A stretch of 64,000 nucleotides of DNA from Campylobacter concisus. Lineage in GTDB: Bacteria > Campylobacterota > Campylobacteria > Campylobacterales > Campylobacteraceae. The notes beneath the pieces are model-generated. The model saw only the letters and a program-made list of their open reading frames with translations. It had not been told where the DNA came from and made no database searches. Shown piece after piece: positions 28,153 through 37,108 of the stretch; position 1 is the stretch's first letter; every line of letters starts with the position of its first letter. The stretch spans positions 620,001-684,000 of the forward strand of contig NZ_CP021642.1 in NCBI RefSeq assembly GCF_003048375.1, in the 5' to 3' direction. Made by a program: the position numbers and the translations under genes.

Positions 28153-28920
28153 GTGGCTGATATGGAATTTTCAAGTAGGCGTGAAGCTTTGAAATTTGGA
28201 GCTAAGGCGGCGATCTTAGCTCTTGGCGGAGGCTTTATATGGTCACTTAGTGCCAAAGCCTCACCGCTTGTGCTTCTTAGACCGCCTGGTGCGAAAGCGG
28301 AGAAGCAGTTTTTAAAGAGCTGTATTAGGTGCGGGCTTTGTGTAGAGGCCTGTCCATTTGATACGCTAAAACTCGCTACTCTTGAAGATGGTATAAGTGT
28401 CGGTACGCCTTATTTTGAGCCTAGAAAAATTCCTTGTCATATGTGCGAGCATATCCCTTGCGTGCCAGCCTGTCCGACTGGTGCGCTGGATGCAAATTTA
28501 GTAAGCACAGCTGGCAAACTAGACATAAATAAAGCCAAAATGGGCGTTGCAGTGGTCGATATGAAAAACTGCGTGGCATACTGGGGCATACAGTGCGATG
28601 CTTGCTACAGATCCTGTCCGCTCATAGATAAGGCCTTGTATCTTGAGTATCGCCGCAACGAAAGGACGCAAAAGCATGCGTTTTTACTCCCAGTAGTTGA
28701 TAGTGATATCTGCACAGGATGCGGCGTGTGCGAGCGAGCCTGTATCACCGAAAAAGCAGCCATTACCGTGCTAAACCGCGAAGTCGTGCTTGGCAAAGTT
28801 GGCGATAACTACGTCAAAGGCTGGGTAAAAGAAGATGAAAGGCGCGTGGATGATGCCGACAGCAAGATAAAGCTTGACATCAAAAAGGCGACTGAGTATC
28901 TAAATGGTGGTGAGCTATGA
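28153..28920 (+). CDS. napG: ferredoxin-type protein NapG
   Basis: NapG is a periplasmic iron-sulfur protein that, with NapH, passes menaquinol electrons towards NapB/NapA, replacing NapC in epsilonproteobacteria. It has a Tat-like signal SRREALKFGAKAA and four Cys clusters (CIRCGLCVEACPF; CHMCEHIPCVPACPTGA; CDACYRSCP; CTGCGVCERAC). The start is GTG at 28153, or less likely ATG at 28162. The stop overlaps napH by 4 bp (ATGA). Confidence 0.96.
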   Translation: MADMEFSSRREALKFGAKAAILALGGGFIWSLSAKASPLVLLRPPGAKAEKQFLKSCIRCGLCVEACPFDTLKLATLEDGISVGTPYFEPRKIPCHMCEHIPCVPACPTGALDANLVSTAGKLDINKAKMGVAVVDMKNCVAYWGIQCDACYRSCPLIDKALYLEYRRNERTQKHAFLLPVVDSDICTGCGVCERACITEKAAITVLNREVVLGKVGDNYVKGWVKEDERRVDDADSKIKLDIKKATEYLNGGEL

Positions 28921-29708
28921 AATTTTTAATCTTAAGACGAATAACTCAAATTTCTATCTTAGTGCTATTTATCCTAGGAAATGTTTATGGAGTTAAGATA
29001 CTTAGCGGAAATTTAAGCTCATCTTTGCTTTTTGGACAAATCCCACTAAGCGATCCATTTGCGGTGCTTCAAATTTTACTAGCAGGCTTTAGCGTAGGCA
29101 TAAATGCAATAATTGGCGCTATCATCGTCTTTGCATTTTATGCGCTCGTCGCTTCTAGGGCATTTTGCTCGTGGGTTTGCCCAGTAAATTTACTAACTGA
29201 CATTGCTTACAAGCTAAGAGAGAAATTTGGCTTTAAGGGTGAAAAAATTTTAAACGTAAGTAAAAATTTGCGCTACTACTTGCTAGCGCTTGCTCTTATC
29301 TTAAGCCTTGCTCTGTCAGTGCCAGCTTTTGAGAGCATTAGCTTTGTTGGTATCATCCAGCGTGGCATCATCTACGGCTCAGTTAGCGCCATTGGCATCG
29401 CCTTTGGTATAGTTGCCTTTGATATGTTCGTGCTAAAGCGCGGAATTTGCTCACATGTCTGCCCGCTTGGTGCATTTTACGCGGTGATATCAAATTTTGC
29501 TCTCATCAGAGTAAAACACGACGCAAATGCCTGCACAAAATGTATGAAGTGTAAGCTCGTCTGCCCAGAGGTGCAAGTGCTAGATATGATCGGTAAAGAG
29601 AGCCGCGCGGTTAGCTCAAGCGAGTGCATAAGCTGCGGTAGATGCATCGACGTTTGCGGCGACGGGGCGTTAAATTTTAGTATTAGAAATTTAAGGAGAG
29701 AAAAATGA
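28917..29708 (+). CDS. napH: quinol dehydrogenase membrane component NapH
   Basis: NapH is an integral inner-membrane protein with four or five helices. It has two CxxxCP motifs typical of NapH/NosR-type proteins (CSWVCPVN near residue 85 and CSHVCPLGAF near 180), and two C-terminal cytoplasmic 4Fe-4S sites (CTKCMKCKLVCPE and CISCGRCIDVCG). It oxidises menaquinol together with NapG. Its 263 residues are a normal length. Start and stop overlap neighbours by 4 bp each. Confidence 0.96.
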   Translation: MKFLILRRITQISILVLFILGNVYGVKILSGNLSSSLLFGQIPLSDPFAVLQILLAGFSVGINAIIGAIIVFAFYALVASRAFCSWVCPVNLLTDIAYKLREKFGFKGEKILNVSKNLRYYLLALALILSLALSVPAFESISFVGIIQRGIIYGSVSAIGIAFGIVAFDMFVLKRGICSHVCPLGAFYAVISNFALIRVKHDANACTKCMKCKLVCPEVQVLDMIGKESRAVSSSECISCGRCIDVCGDGALNFSIRNLRREK

Positions 29709-30232
29709 AAATGAAAATAATGGCGCTTGGAGCACTATGCGCTGCCTTTTTAGCGGCATGTGCATTGAATAATCCAAGCATTAGTGATTCGCAAATCGGC
29801 CTTAGAAATGTTGATTTGTTAGATGATAAAGACGTTGTTTTAAAAGACATCAACTACACAAAAGAGCCAGCAGGTATGGCAAAGAGATTTGATAGATCTT
29901 TTGAAAATGCACCTCCATTTATCCCACACGACACTGAGGGTTTGGTGCCTATCACAAAAGATTCAAATATGTGCGTAACCTGCCACATGCCTGAGTTTGC
30001 AAAAGATAGCGGAGCTACTCCGATCCCTGCTTCTCACCTTTATGACATCAGAAACAAAAAAGATCTTGCAGGTAAGCTTGATGATGAGAGATATAACTGC
30101 ACAACTTGTCACGTCGAGCAACAAAATGGCGTAACGCAGCTTGTTGGCAATAAATTTAAGCCTGACTTTAGAGATAAAAACGGCTCACATAAGTCAAATT
30201 TACTAGACGTTTTAAATGATGGCATTAAGTAA
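29705..30232 (+). CDS. napB: nitrate reductase diheme cytochrome c subunit NapB
   Basis: NapB is the diheme c-type cytochrome that donates electrons to NapA. Two heme-binding motifs, CVTCH (about residue 96) and CTTCH (about 136), and axial-ligand His are present. The signal sequence ends in FLAACALN, which fits a lipoprotein box as well as a signal peptidase I site, so the protein may be membrane-tethered. It has 175 residues, with a 4-bp overlap with napH and TAATG with napF. Confidence 0.95.
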   Translation: MKMKIMALGALCAAFLAACALNNPSISDSQIGLRNVDLLDDKDVVLKDINYTKEPAGMAKRFDRSFENAPPFIPHDTEGLVPITKDSNMCVTCHMPEFAKDSGATPIPASHLYDIRNKKDLAGKLDDERYNCTTCHVEQQNGVTQLVGNKFKPDFRDKNGSHKSNLLDVLNDGIK

Positions 30233-30699
30233 TGCAAAGCAGGCGAGAGCTTTTTGGTAAAATTTTGGGGGCAAAACCTGCTCCCAAATTTATAGATCCG
30301 CCATTTTTTAGCGGTGAATTTGACTGCGCTGGCTGTGAGGCTGGCTGCGTAAGTGCCTGTGAAAAAGAGCTTCTTAGCTTTGAAAATGAAAGAGTTGTTT
30401 TTAAAGTTAAAAAGCTAGGCTGCGACTTTTGCGAAGAGTGCGCGAAAGCGTGCCAAAATAGCGGTCACGTGACACTAAATTTAAGCTCACCAAAAAGCAT
30501 AAACGCAAAGGTTAGCATCAATGTCGCTAGCTGCCTAGCGTGGAATGACACGATTTGCTACAACTGCCTTGATGCTTGTAAATTTAAAGCAGTTGAGTTT
30601 TTTGGTGTTTTTCGCCCTATAATCAATCAAAATTGCGTAAGCTGTGGCGAGTGCTTTGATGTTTGTTTTAAAAATTCGCTTGAGATGGAGGCTTTATGA
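30232..30699 (+). CDS. napF: ferredoxin-type protein NapF
   Basis: NapF is a cytoplasmic iron-sulfur protein thought to aid NapA maturation. In 155 residues it has an N-terminal QSRRELFGKILG like E. coli NapF, then Cys clusters CAGCEAGCVSACEK, CDFCEECAKAC, CYNCLDACK and CVSCGECFDVC. Some clusters deviate from the classic CxxCxxCxxxCP spacing. Its position after napB and before napL is the arrangement I recall from Wolinella, whereas C. jejuni lacks napF. Confidence 0.92.
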   Translation: MQSRRELFGKILGAKPAPKFIDPPFFSGEFDCAGCEAGCVSACEKELLSFENERVVFKVKKLGCDFCEECAKACQNSGHVTLNLSSPKSINAKVSINVASCLAWNDTICYNCLDACKFKAVEFFGVFRPIINQNCVSCGECFDVCFKNSLEMEAL

Positions 30700-31631
30700 G
30701 AGTTTTATTTTTTCTTTTTTGCTTGTTAAATTTTGTCTTTGCAAATGAGATCACGACGCCTATTAAAGAGATAGAAGCTAGTGCAAATGTGCTTGGCACC
30801 ACGCTGATAAATGGCAAACTTTTTATCGCAACTGATGGTGGCACGGTTGAAATTTACGATCCAAAAGAGTCTAAATTTGATGAGATCATAAAAATGGATG
30901 ATATAAAAACCTACGTTAGCGACCATGAAAGGCCAAAAATTTTAAATGTCGATGAGCTAAATGGCAAGATGCTCATCTTAAGCGAGGGCGACTACGCTAC
31001 AAAGGTGCTTTATATAAGAGAAAATGGGCAGATGAGAAGCATAAAAATGGCTAATCAAGCGATAAAAAAGGCTCTATTTTTAGATGATGAGCATATAGCA
31101 CTTGCCTCGATTAGTAATGAAATTTACTTTTTAAACCTAAAAAGTAGCGAAATTTATGATAGTTTTAAGATATCAATCGCAATGCTCTCAGACATGGAGA
31201 TAAGCGAGGATAGAGGCACGCTAGCGATCGCTTGTGAGAGTGGCAAGGTCTATTTTTACAACGTTCGCACCAAAAAGATGGACAAAATTTTAGACATCCA
31301 CACTGATAATATCTACGACATCGCTTATAAAAATGGTGTCATGATCAGCGGAGGCACCGACAGGATCGCTGGCATCTTCTCAGCTGGGACGCTAAAAAAG
31401 ATAAATACTGGCTTTTTGGTTTATGGCGTGGGGCTTAGTAGCGATGGCAAGATCGCAGCTTATATGAGCGATGAGATGAGCGATGTAAATTTGGTTGATA
31501 GCGTCACTTTGGATAAGATCGCGATGCTAAAAACTGGTCAAAGCACGATAAATAGCATAGTTTTCATAAGTGACAACGAGGTTGTAACCTCTGCTTATGA
31601 GAAGAAAATTTTATTTTGGAGAGTTAGATGA
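30696..31631 (+). CDS. napL: NapL, periplasmic beta-propeller protein of nap operon
   Basis: This 311-residue exported protein has a cleavable signal (VLFFLFCLLNFVFANE) and repeated WD40-like blades (for example IYDIAYKNGVMISGGTDRIAG and IVFISDNEVVTSAYEKKILFW). NapL is specific to epsilonproteobacterial nap operons, and its exact role in nitrate reduction is unclear. It overlaps napF and napD by 4 bp each. Confidence 0.9.
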   Translation: MRVLFFLFCLLNFVFANEITTPIKEIEASANVLGTTLINGKLFIATDGGTVEIYDPKESKFDEIIKMDDIKTYVSDHERPKILNVDELNGKMLILSEGDYATKVLYIRENGQMRSIKMANQAIKKALFLDDEHIALASISNEIYFLNLKSSEIYDSFKISIAMLSDMEISEDRGTLAIACESGKVYFYNVRTKKMDKILDIHTDNIYDIAYKNGVMISGGTDRIAGIFSAGTLKKINTGFLVYGVGLSSDGKIAAYMSDEMSDVNLVDSVTLDKIAMLKTGQSTINSIVFISDNEVVTSAYEKKILFWRVR

Positions 31632-31969
31632 ATATTTCAAGCCTGATAGTCTATACAGATAATAAAAATGAGAGCGTAAAAGGCGAGATAAGCAAGCTAA
31701 AAGAGTGCGAGATCATCACTGACGCAGAAGATAGGATCGTGGTGGTCGTTAGCTCAGAGAGCATCGAAGATGAGATCAGAGTTTTTAAGATGATAGAGGG
31801 CATTAGCGGCGTGGTGAGCGTTGCGATGGTTTATAGCTATCAAGAAGACGCTCAAGAGAATAGAGAGCGGCTTGAAGCAAACGGCAAGATAAGTGAAATT
31901 TTAACAAGCGATGACGTAAAAGCTGAAGATATCGCATATGGTGGTAGCGTGCATTATAAGGTGAGGTGA
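31628..31969 (+). CDS. napD: NapA signal-binding chaperone NapD
   Basis: NapD is a small ferredoxin-fold cytoplasmic chaperone that binds the Tat signal of NapA and proofreads its export. The N terminus MNISSLIVYT and the central IEGISGVVSVAMVYSY match the family. At 113 residues it has a longer acidic C terminus (QEDAQENRERLEAN onward) than E. coli NapD (87 residues). It is the last gene of the operon; the repeat array follows. Confidence 0.92.
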   Translation: MNISSLIVYTDNKNESVKGEISKLKECEIITDAEDRIVVVVSSESIEDEIRVFKMIEGISGVVSVAMVYSYQEDAQENRERLEANGKISEILTSDDVKAEDIAYGGSVHYKVR

Positions 31970-31992
31970 AATTTAATTTAAAGCAATAAATC

Positions 31993-32020
31993 GCATGCAG
32001 TGCGAAGCACTAAAGCATGC
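31993..32020 (+). repeat. GCATGC-bounded hairpin (locus B)
   Basis: GCATGC, the stem AGTGC-GAA-GCACT, then GCATGC. It is followed by the conserved AACGTGCGAGGGG word. It lies 23 bp after the napD stop. Confidence 0.75.
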
Positions 32021-32051
32021 ACCTCTAACGTGCGAGGGGATTGTGGGATTT

Positions 32052-32102
32052 AAAGGGAGATAAGGGGACGGCTTCGTAATTCAAGTCCCCTTGTCCCCCT
32101 TT
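32052..32102 (+). repeat. 18-bp-stem hairpin, short loop (locus B)
   Basis: Arms at 32052-32069 (AAAGGGAGATAAGGGGAC) and 32085-32102 enclose a 15-nt loop (GGCTTCGTAATTCAA). Its position after napD is compatible with a terminator, although the T run is short. Confidence 0.8.
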
Positions 32103-32139
32103 TGGATAAAAAATTACAAATTTAATTGAGTTGCTTTGT

Positions 32140-32251
32140 AAATTTTAAAACTCCATTCACTCGCAAAAATTGACTACTAAAATTTGGCTTCGCTTATCGC
32201 TTAGCTCAAATTTTAGAGCCGAAATTACTCGTTCATGAAATTTTAAAATTT
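32140..32251 (+). repeat. intergenic AT-palindrome module, type X2 (locus B)
   Basis: Inner arms CTAAAATTTG (32177-32186) and CAAATTTTAG (32207-32216) pair perfectly. They differ at four paired positions from the arms of the X2 copies at 24588 and 39451. Confidence 0.8.
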
Positions 32252-32287
32252 ACTTATTACTCATCTGATTTAGCAAAACAAATTTGC

Positions 32288-32397
32288 AAATTTTAAAATC
32301 TTACTCACTCGCCTTAGCAGACTACTAAATTTAGGCTACACTACGTTTAGCACTAAATTTAGAGCCGTGATATGCTCGCTCATAAATTTTAAAATTT
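32288..32397 (+). repeat. intergenic AT-palindrome module, type X1 (locus B)
   Basis: The module is bounded by AAATTTTAAAATC and AAATTTTAAAATTT. Inside it has two CTAAATTTAG palindromes and the word GATATGCTCGCTCAT. It is nearly identical to 39598-39706. Confidence 0.85.
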
Positions 32398-32454
32398 ACT
32401 AGAAGCTTTTAGAGTGTTAAAGTTAAGATTTAGAATTTAAAAATATACAAATTC

Positions 32455-32476
32455 CAACCCAGTCTAAACCAGGTTG
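32455..32476 (-). terminator. hairpin after chemoreceptor 2
   Basis: CAACC and GGTTG arms lie 31 bp beyond the stop. On the minus strand the sequence resembles the hairpin after receptor 1 (AACCTGGTTTAGACTGGGTT). Confidence 0.5.
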
Positions 32477-32506
32477 AAATTTATAAAGATTTATGAAGCA
32501 GTTTGA

Positions 32507-34456
32507 TTAAAATTTATTCTTTCTTACTTCACTTACTATAGTCTTTGCCATGTTATCAACATCGCTTGTTACTTCATTAGCCCTATTGGCAATTACAACA
32601 TTTTCTTTTGTTAGGTGATCTATTTGAGCAACTGATTGATTTATCATATTTATTCCTTCACTTTGCTCTTTGATTGATTCACTCATCTCATTTATTGATT
32701 GAGCTAATACATTTGTATTTGCTTCTATCTCACCAAGAGATTTTTGAGTACGTTCAGCTAGTTTTCTAACTTCATCAGCAACAACTGCAAATCCTCTACC
32801 ATGTTCTCCTGCACGTGCTGCTTCTATTGCAGCATTAAGAGCTAGAAGGTTTGTTTGATCTGCTATATCTCTAATGATAGTTATGATGTTTTTAATTTCA
32901 TCTGATTGTCTTATAACATCAGCTGTCTTTTGAGAGATGGCATTCATTGAGCTACTCATTTGCTCAACTGCAGCTGCACTTTCTTGAAGTGAGCTTGCTT
33001 GTGTGCTAGCACCTTGTGTAAGCTCTTTCATAGCTGAAGCTAGGGTTGTAGCTTTTTCTTCAAGCATCTTGGCATCATTTAAATTTGAGTTTAGCATAGT
33101 GCAAATTACCTCGCCCATATTAGATACTCCAAGTATCATAGCCTTTAGATCAGCCTCTAGCTCTTCGTTTATCTCAACCTTTGCAGTAAAGTCATTTTTA
33201 GTATATGAGCTAAGAACATTTGTTATGCCCTTTAAATTTGCTGAGATAGATGTAAAGAATTTATTTAGTAGCTCTTTTAGCTCATTTAGCGATGGGTTGT
33301 TTGGAGTTGAGCCTATCTTTGCTCCAAGGCTTCCTTTAATCATTAAATTTGCTACCTTATTTAGCTCATCTATCATAGTGCTATCTTTTTTGATGCCAGC
33401 TACGACTTTGTCGATGTTTTCATTTATAGCTTTACTCATCTCACCAAATTCATCATTTGATCTTACCTCTAGCTTGCTTGGTGCTTTTGCTTCGTAAGTT
33501 ACAAATTTAAATAGATCATCAAGCTTAGATTGGATAGTTTTTATAGGGTTAAGAGACTTTTTAAGTAAGAAATAGACAAATGCTGAGAGGATAACGATAA
33601 ATAGCACTGCTAGGATTAGTTGGATCTTTAGGAGGGGTAAAGTATTTGTGGTAAATACATCTTTTTGCATGGCAGATATAGCCAGCCAGCCACGATCGTT
33701 TAGTTCTATAAAGTCAGCATATAAGTCTTCACCTTTTAAATTTTTATATAGTATAAGACCATTCTCGTCAAAATCCTTTGCTTTGTATCGCTCGATTAAC
33801 TTTTTGGTTAGTTCAGGGGCTGTATTTATTATATTTTTATCAGGGTGGATGATGATCTTACCATCTTTATCTGCAACAAAAGCATAGCTGTAATCAGTTT
33901 TGCTGATACTCATGATCTCTTTGCTTAGCTCTTCGATACTAACATTTGTAGCTGCAACGCCGGCATCTTTTATAGGAGCAACGAAGCTTATTACCATTTG
34001 TTTTAAAGAAGAAGATATATACGGATCAGTAAAGGTAATGCCATTTTTTTCTTTAGCTAGTTTATACCAGTCTCTAGCCCTTGGATCATAGCCATCTTTT
34101 GGGGTTTCGTTTTTGCCATTTGAGCGGTACATCGCACCGTCATTATAGCCAGCATAAACAAGTCCAACTTCTTTATTTGACATCGATTTGCCTTGAGCTA
34201 AGATGGCGTCGATACCGTTGCGGTTTTCATCTAGCTTAGACAAGATAGAGGACATACTATCCACGATATGAAGATTATTGTTAAAAAATATATCCATTGC
34301 ATTTTTAACATCTTTTAGAATTTGGCGCTGAGCTTGTGTGACTAGCTCGGTTGTCTTGTTCTGAGCGGTGTAGTAACTAGCGGCCGACATAGCCACAAAC
34401 GAGATACATAGAGCAACTATTAGCATTAGTGCTATTTTATTGGTGATTGACTTCAC
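32507..34456 (-). CDS. methyl-accepting chemotaxis protein, dCache-type sensor (receptor 2)
   Basis: This 649-residue chemoreceptor has TM1 at about 8-28, a periplasmic dCache_1 sensor with the ligand-pocket signature [11 protein letters not shown] (about 125-135), and TM2 near 280-300. A signalling domain that is almost identical to receptor 1 follows (tip [20 protein letters not shown]). No adaptation-enzyme docking pentapeptide is seen. Sensor domains of the two receptors differ strongly, so ligands should differ. It faces receptor 1 across the nap operon and has the same GCCGATAT promoter box. Confidence 0.93.
   Translation of the reverse strand: MKSITNKIALMLIVALCISFVAMSAASYYTAQNKTTELVTQAQRQILKDVKNAMDIFFNNNLHIVDSMSSILSKLDENRNGIDAILAQGKSMSNKEVGLVYAGYNDGAMYRSNGKNETPKDGYDPRARDWYKLAKEKNGITFTDPYISSSLKQMVISFVAPIKDAGVAATNVSIEELSKEIMSISKTDYSYAFVADKDGKIIIHPDKNIINTAPELTKKLIERYKAKDFDENGLILYKNLKGEDLYADFIELNDRGWLAISAMQKDVFTTNTLPLLKIQLILAVLFIVILSAFVYFLLKKSLNPIKTIQSKLDDLFKFVTYEAKAPSKLEVRSNDEFGEMSKAINENIDKVVAGIKKDSTMIDELNKVANLMIKGSLGAKIGSTPNNPSLNELKELLNKFFTSISANLKGITNVLSSYTKNDFTAKVEINEELEADLKAMILGVSNMGEVICTMLNSNLNDAKMLEEKATTLASAMKELTQGASTQASSLQESAAAVEQMSSSMNAISQKTADVIRQSDEIKNIITIIRDIADQTNLLALNAAIEAARAGEHGRGFAVVADEVRKLAERTQKSLGEIEANTNVLAQSINEMSESIKEQSEGINMINQSVAQIDHLTKENVVIANRANEVTSDVDNMAKTIVSEVRKNKF
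32588..32992 (-). repeat. inverted duplication arm 2 (chemoreceptor signalling domain)
   Basis: This is the partner of 23498-23902 in opposite orientation. Recombination between the two would invert the 8.7 kb carrying nap while leaving both receptors intact. Confidence 0.85.
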
Positions 34457-34489
34457 ACGGATTCCTTTACATATGATTTTATGTTGTCT

Positions 34490-34497
34490 ATATCGGC
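34490..34497 (-). promoter_or_regulatory. sigma28-type -10 box of chemoreceptor 2
   Basis: The minus strand reads GCCGATAT 34 bp upstream of the receptor start, the same octamer and similar distance as for receptor 1. This supports shared control by FliA. Confidence 0.6.
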
Positions 34498-34565
34498 TAG
34501 TTTAAAAAGAGCTATATAGCTTTTGAGATATTTTTAGCGGAAAAAATGTAATTTTTTGTCTAAAT

Positions 34566-35111
34566 TTAAGGTCTATTTTTTATCAAATTTAAAAGATTTT
34601 CTCTGATATTTTCACTAGTTAAATTTGAAATTTCACTGTAAAAATTTCCCTCTTTATCTAGCAGATAGATAGCGGAGCTGTGAGCGACAGAGTAGCCCAT
34701 AGCAGAGTTTTTAAGATGCACTTTTTGGTATTTTACGCCGTAGTTTTTAGCGACTTTTGGCAGATCATTCATCTTTAGTCCATCTGCATCTTTGTAGAAA
34801 TTTTTTGCCATTAGGGTTAAATTTTCAGGCGTGTCACGCTCAGGATCAAGGGTGATGAAAAGTAGCTCAAAGTCGTCTCTTTTTAGCTTATTTAGCTCAT
34901 CGCCCACAAGAGAGAGCGTAGTAGGGCAGACATCGGGGCAGTAAAGATAACCAAAATATATCGCTTTATATTTGCCGTTATAGTTTTTAAGGCTCACTTC
35001 GCCATGCTCTGAAAGCGCCTTAAAATCATACTTGTTTGGCTTTATAAAAAGCATCGCAAGACCAGCACATATTAAGATTATTATTAAGCCCCAAAGTGTC
35101 TTTTTCATCAT
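34566..35111 (-). CDS. Sco1/SenC family copper chaperone/thiol-disulfide protein
   Basis: This 181-residue membrane-anchored periplasmic protein delivers copper to the Cu centre of cbb3-type oxidase or reduces the PCu(A)C partner. An N-terminal anchor (LIIILICAGLAMLFI) precedes a thioredoxin fold with the Cu-binding pair CPDVC (about residue 58-62) and the distal His in YSVAHSSAIYLLD. ATGs at 35111 and 35108 are equally possible. It forms a minus-strand operon with the next two genes, as I recall for C. jejuni Cj0909-Cj0911. Confidence 0.93.
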   Translation of the reverse strand: MMKKTLWGLIIILICAGLAMLFIKPNKYDFKALSEHGEVSLKNYNGKYKAIYFGYLYCPDVCPTTLSLVGDELNKLKRDDFELLFITLDPERDTPENLTLMAKNFYKDADGLKMNDLPKVAKNYGVKYQKVHLKNSAMGYSVAHSSAIYLLDKEGNFYSEISNLTSENIRENLLNLIKNRP

Positions 35112-35117
35112 TTGCCC

Positions 35118-35582
35118 TTACATTTTTAGATCGAGATCGACAAAAAATCCAGTATCTTTTTCGCCATCAAGCAGCTTAAATCTATATCTCATAAGATCGA
35201 CCACGCAAGCACTTAGCACGACTTGGGCTATTAGGCTATCGCCCCTTTGATCAAGCCTTGCCTTTATAGAACCCATGTTCATATTTATGCCATCGATTAC
35301 AAGATTTGGATCTTTTAGCCCTAAATTTTTGCCATTAATGATCTTAAAGCTAAACGGTCTCATAGCAAAGATCGGTCTTGGCGAGATGTCTATCTTTAGC
35401 TTAACACCATTAAATTTCACCTCGCAAGCATCTTTGTTTAGATCGCATTTTAGAGGATCAAGCGATGTATTTACATCGGCAAATTCAGGCGGATCCTCTT
35501 TACTGACCATAAATTTATGACCCATCCAAAAAGCGCCTGCTACGATAAAGATGAGCGAAAAAATGATTAGAATTTTTTTCAT
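35118..35582 (-). CDS. conserved periplasmic protein of the copper-delivery cluster
   Basis: This 154-residue protein has an N-terminal signal anchor (IIFSLIFIVAGAFWMG) and a beta-rich periplasmic domain. Cys residues lie in LKCDLNKDACEV and SACVVDLMRYRF, and Met in INMNMG. The fold may resemble YtkA/FixH-like domains, but no established family motif is certain. Placement between the PCu(A)C and Sco genes suggests a role in periplasmic copper handling. It overlaps the PCu(A)C stop by one base. Confidence 0.75.
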   Translation of the reverse strand: MKKILIIFSLIFIVAGAFWMGHKFMVSKEDPPEFADVNTSLDPLKCDLNKDACEVKFNGVKLKIDISPRPIFAMRPFSFKIINGKNLGLKDPNLVIDGINMNMGSIKARLDQRGDSLIAQVVLSACVVDLMRYRFKLLDGEKDTGFFVDLDLKM

Positions 35583-36004
35583 TATTTAAAGTTTTTAGTT
35601 ACTCCGATATTATCAAGCTTGATGCTCTCGCCGTTGCTAAATTTTAGCTCAAGATCAACCTTGTCGCCATCTTTTATGGGCTTATTTAGATCCATAAGCA
35701 TGATGTGAAGACCGCCAGGTGCTAGCTTTGTCTCGCCATTTTTTGGGATAACAGCGTCCTCAACCTGAACCATAGCCATCATGCCATTTTCCATCTTGTG
35801 AGTGTGAATTTCAGTGCTTTTGCAAACACTTGAATGAACGCCAACTAGCTTTACATCGGCATTTGAAGCATTTTTGATATCCATGAAAATAGCGCTGTTG
35901 TTTGTGCCAGGCTTTGTGTCTCTTGCTCTGACATGATCTAAGCTGATGTCAGCTGCCATTAGTGTAGAAGCCGCAAGTAATGCACCAAAAACAAGTTTTT
36001 TCAT
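35582..36004 (-). CDS. PCu(A)C copper chaperone
   Basis: This 140-residue periplasmic Cu(I)-binding protein has signal peptide MKKLVFGALLAASTLMAA. The Cu(I) site HxnMx(n)HxM is visible: His/Met in EIHTHKMENGMMAM and GLHIMLM. It passes copper to oxidase assembly with Sco. The promoter region towards 36060 is divergent from the LD-carboxypeptidase gene. Confidence 0.93.
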   Translation of the reverse strand: MKKLVFGALLAASTLMAADISLDHVRARDTKPGTNNSAIFMDIKNASNADVKLVGVHSSVCKSTEIHTHKMENGMMAMVQVEDAVIPKNGETKLAPGGLHIMLMDLNKPIKDGDKVDLELKFSNGESIKLDNIGVTKNFK

Positions 36005-36100
36005 ATTTTTCCTTTATGGTAAATTAATAATGGTTTTCAGATTATACATATAAAGAAACTAAAATTCCCTTTAAAATTTAAAAATTGAAATTTTTTAGGT

Positions 36101-36106
36101 TATAAT
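36101..36106 (+). promoter_or_regulatory. -10 box of the Pgp2-alr operon
   Basis: TATAAT in the context GGTTATAATTACGC lies 35 bp before the start at 36141. No good -35 hexamer is seen, which is usual for Campylobacter sigma70 promoters. Confidence 0.55.
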
Positions 36107-36140
36107 TACGCACTAAATTTTACTTTTTGGGACACTTCAT

Positions 36141-37106
36141 TTGAAAAAGATACTACTTTTCTTCATCGCGTTAGCGCCTTGTCTTTTTGCCCAAAATTAC
36201 GAAGAAATTTACTTAAAAAATGGCCCATCTGCCGTCATAGAAGCCATTGAAAAGAACATTTTAAGTAAGGACTACTGGCTAAACAAGCTCAAAGACAAGG
36301 ACGTTAGATACGGATATTACGACAACGAGATACTTCTAAGCGTGGTTGATAAGACTGATAAAGAGCTTGAAGTCATCTCTTATAAAGACGGCGTTACAAA
36401 AAAACTTTTTAGCTCAAGTGTCATCGTTGGCAAAAACGGCGACAAACTGCTTGAGGGCGACCTAAAAACGCCAGTTGGTGTCTATCAGCTCACACGTAGA
36501 TTTACGCCAAATGACAGATATCTTGGCCCACTTGCCTTTTCTCTTTCATATCCAAATTTACTTGATAAACTTGCAAAACGTAATGGCAGCGGCATCTGGA
36601 TACATGGCTATCCACTCGATGGTCAAAGGACAGATGAGCTAAAGACAAAAGGCTGCGTGGCTATGCAAAATGACATCTTGATGAAATTTGACGAAGTTAT
36701 AGACCACAAAAGAACGCTCGCATTTATCTACGAGGACAAGCGCCCAGAAGCAAGCGCGAACGACATAGCAGTGATCATCTCTGGAATTCTTAACTGGAAA
36801 AAGACTTGGAGCGAGAGCGACATCAATAGCTATTTGAAATTTTATGATAAAGACTTTGAGCGATATGACGGCATGAGTTTAGAAAATTTTAAAAATATGA
36901 AACGAGCGATCTTTTCTAAAAAAGAGAAAAAACATATCGCTTTTTCAAATTTTCTCATCACACCTTATCCAAACCTTAAAAACGACAAGCTCTTTCGTGT
37001 GAGTTTTTATGAGGATTACGCTGCTGATACGCATAAATTTGCAGGTCAAAAGACCCTTTATGTCAAGCTTTATGGCGATGAGATGAAAATTTTTATAGAG
37101 GAGTAG
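36141..37106 (+). CDS. LD-carboxypeptidase, helical-shape determinant (Pgp2/Csd6-like)
   Basis: This 321-residue exported protein trims peptidoglycan tetrapeptides to tripeptides. A signal peptide (IALAPCLFA) is followed by a YkuD/L,D-transpeptidase-type domain with HGYPLDG and catalytic KGCVAMQ (Cys near residue 175), then a C-terminal NTF2-like domain (~210-321). In Campylobacter and Helicobacter this architecture acts as a carboxypeptidase needed for helical shape rather than as a cross-linker. The TTG at 36141 is the start. The pairing with alr and the copper cluster matches the C. jejuni arrangement I recall. Confidence 0.9.
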   Translation: MKKILLFFIALAPCLFAQNYEEIYLKNGPSAVIEAIEKNILSKDYWLNKLKDKDVRYGYYDNEILLSVVDKTDKELEVISYKDGVTKKLFSSSVIVGKNGDKLLEGDLKTPVGVYQLTRRFTPNDRYLGPLAFSLSYPNLLDKLAKRNGSGIWIHGYPLDGQRTDELKTKGCVAMQNDILMKFDEVIDHKRTLAFIYEDKRPEASANDIAVIISGILNWKKTWSESDINSYLKFYDKDFERYDGMSLENFKNMKRAIFSKKEKKHIAFSNFLITPYPNLKNDKLFRVSFYEDYAADTHKFAGQKTLYVKLYGDEMKIFIEE

Positions 37107-37108
37107 AA

